From: CAIXSC01 sp046349915
Lineage (GTDB): Bacteria; Planctomycetota; Planctomycetia; Pirellulales; Pirellulaceae
DNA: 64,000 nucleotides
Assembly (NCBI GenBank): GCA_046349915.1
Contig: JAXMBL010000005.1
Location: forward strand, 558,001 to 622,000
Direction: 5' to 3'
Program-made: the position numbers and the translations under genes
Notes under the pieces: generated by a model
The model's database searches: none
Told to the model about the DNA's origin: nothing
What the model saw: only the letters and a program-made list of their open reading frames with translations
Shown here: in pieces, positions 63,062 to 64,000 of the stretch
Numbering within the stretch: position 1 is the first letter of the stretch
Layout: each line of letters opens with the position of its first letter

Positions 63062-64000
63062 TCACGATTCTGCAGGAGGGGTCGACAACGTTCGACCACT
63101 CGCTTGATGAGCCAAGACCAACTCACGCAGATGCTTGACCAACGCGAGCGCGTTGGCCAACCTCCTACCCGCTCGACCTGGATACAGCGGTTCTGGCGCG
63201 ATCAATCGCGCCAGTTCGATCCATTGTTCTAGCGTGTTCGGCTTGTGTTCGAGATCAAAATCAACCGACTTCAAAACCAATCGCGGTGATCGTTCGGACC
63301 CAAGTGCGTCGAGCAGCCGAGCCACTCCGGGATGATAGACGACCACCAAATCATCCGGCCGCAAGAACTTTGCCCACGACTCGCGTACCTCTGCGAGTGG
63401 TCGCGCGGAACGAAAATCATCGCGAGTCAGTTCGAGATGCACGAGATGTTTCTCGTCAACCGCCTCGTCCGACTCGATCAATCGCCGAAAACCTTCGTCG
63501 CCCAGCAAACGCTGTGCGACCCAGACGAGCGGTCGCCGCGGCCGGTCGCCGCTCCCCTTTCCTCCCACGGTTGATTCTCCGTACGCCACCACGATCCGCT
63601 CGGGATGGTGGATCAGCGCCAGAGGAATGTTGCGCAGAGTTCGCCCTCGGTTCGCGACCACTCGCCGGTTCGCCTCTAACTTGGGATGCTCGTCCTGTCG
63701 ATCGACCATGCGGTAGAAGACTTCGAGCAGTTGGTCGAAGCCCGCGGTCTCGGGCTCGAACACTCGCAACGTCGCGACGACCGCTTCGACCGTCGACAGC
63801 GCCTCGGCATTCGGTTCACGACGTATCTTGAAGCGACTCGGCGAGGTCGGTGCGAGTCGATATCGAGGCAGATTGCGCAGTGCGGGAATGTCTCGGACCA
63901 AGGTCTTCGCTTGATGCCACGTGCCATCCACAACCACCAACTGCCGGGGACGTTCTGCTGAAGGCAAATCGTCGATCAGCAGCGCGTCATCTCCCGGAAA
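63062..64000 (-). CDS. DTW-domain protein with long C-terminal extension (5' end beyond the window)
   Basis: The frame runs from the right edge (FPGDDALLIDDLPS...) to the stop at 63062, at least 312 residues, with the start outside. The DTW domain (TDD family, tRNA-uridine aminocarboxypropyltransferase type) is recognised by VVVDGTWHQAKTLVRDIPAL and the later RREPNAEALSTVEAV. The enzymes add an aminocarboxypropyl group to U47-type positions of tRNA. From about residue ~145 of the visible part there is an extra ~165-residue domain (LVWVAQRLLGDEGFRRLIES; VVVYHPGVARLLDALGSE; LVLKSVDFDL) not part of the common DTW domain, so this is a fusion or a lineage-specific form. Confidence 0.85.
   Translation of the reverse strand, partial: FPGDDALLIDDLPSAERPRQLVVVDGTWHQAKTLVRDIPALRNLPRYRLAPTSPSRFKIRREPNAEALSTVEAVVATLRVFEPETAGFDQLLEVFYRMVDRQDEHPKLEANRRVVANRGRTLRNIPLALIHHPERIVVAYGESTVGGKGSGDRPRRPLVWVAQRLLGDEGFRRLIESDEAVDEKHLVHLELTRDDFRSARPLAEVRESWAKFLRPDDLVVVYHPGVARLLDALGSERSPRLVLKSVDFDLEHKPNTLEQWIELARLIAPEPLYPGRAGRRLANALALVKHLRELVLAHQASGRTLSTPPAES

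Overview
The window looks like chromosomal DNA of a planctomycete, most likely of the order Pirellulales. The support is the gene content: a PSCyt1/DUF1549/DUF1553 protein next to a DUF1501 protein, a PVC-type CxxCH cytochrome, a second DUF1501 protein, an arylsulfatase-type sulfatase, a giant GEVED/Ig/dockerin exoprotein with a LESLESRLM-type N-terminus, and a DUF6268-type outer-membrane protein. Intergenic DNA is unusually rich in hairpin and dispersed repeats. I saw no rRNA, tRNA or CRISPR array.

Layout. 1-5258 (-): a very large secreted VIT-domain protein that runs off the left edge. 5259-9125: a small minus-strand group of cassette-type genes with two attC-like sites, invaded by two copies of a dispersed repeat (R1). 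9218-12554: a secreted serine hydrolase gene split by one in-frame TAA and flanked by two 445-bp direct repeats (R2). 12462-18776 (-): a 2,104-residue multidomain exoprotein. 19226-27566 (+): a three-gene block of cytochrome and DUF1501 type. 27749-28372 (-): a LolA-like secreted protein.

28691-37199 is the most striking part: a plus-strand run of about 13 attC-like recombination sites spaced 0.45-0.9 kb apart with no integrase in the window, i.e. a cluster of attC sites lacking an integrase (CALIN). Six or seven cassettes carry one small gene each, with weak or no homology, often membrane or immunity-like. The other seven carry no convincing gene and fall into related families, one pair being almost identical. 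A leader with CCGATTTAGACGG-type direct repeats precedes the first gene of this array and also the first gene of the opposite-strand array near 9.0 kb.

37513-43250 is a transition zone: more R1 repeats, a histidine-box membrane protein overlapping a TPR protein, an Imm11-like protein and a decayed pseudogene. 43327-50391 (+) holds mostly exported proteins (a six-hairpin-type protein, a choloylglycine-hydrolase-family enzyme, an Ig-like protein, a HAD phosphatase-like protein, a thioredoxin fold without CxxC, a DUF1254/DUF1214 protein) and an aldo/keto reductase. 50459-54540 is a housekeeping unit: a near-consensus promoter, dnaG, the primary sigma factor and a strong terminator. 54583-56552 holds a zinc-ribbon coiled-coil gene and a cold-shock gene, each next to a tandem array of EcoRI-like hairpins (4 x 75 bp and 6 x 74 bp). 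56673-64000 carries a DUF1501 protein, a DUF3592 membrane protein, a sulfatase, an outer-membrane protein and a DTW-domain protein cut by the right edge.
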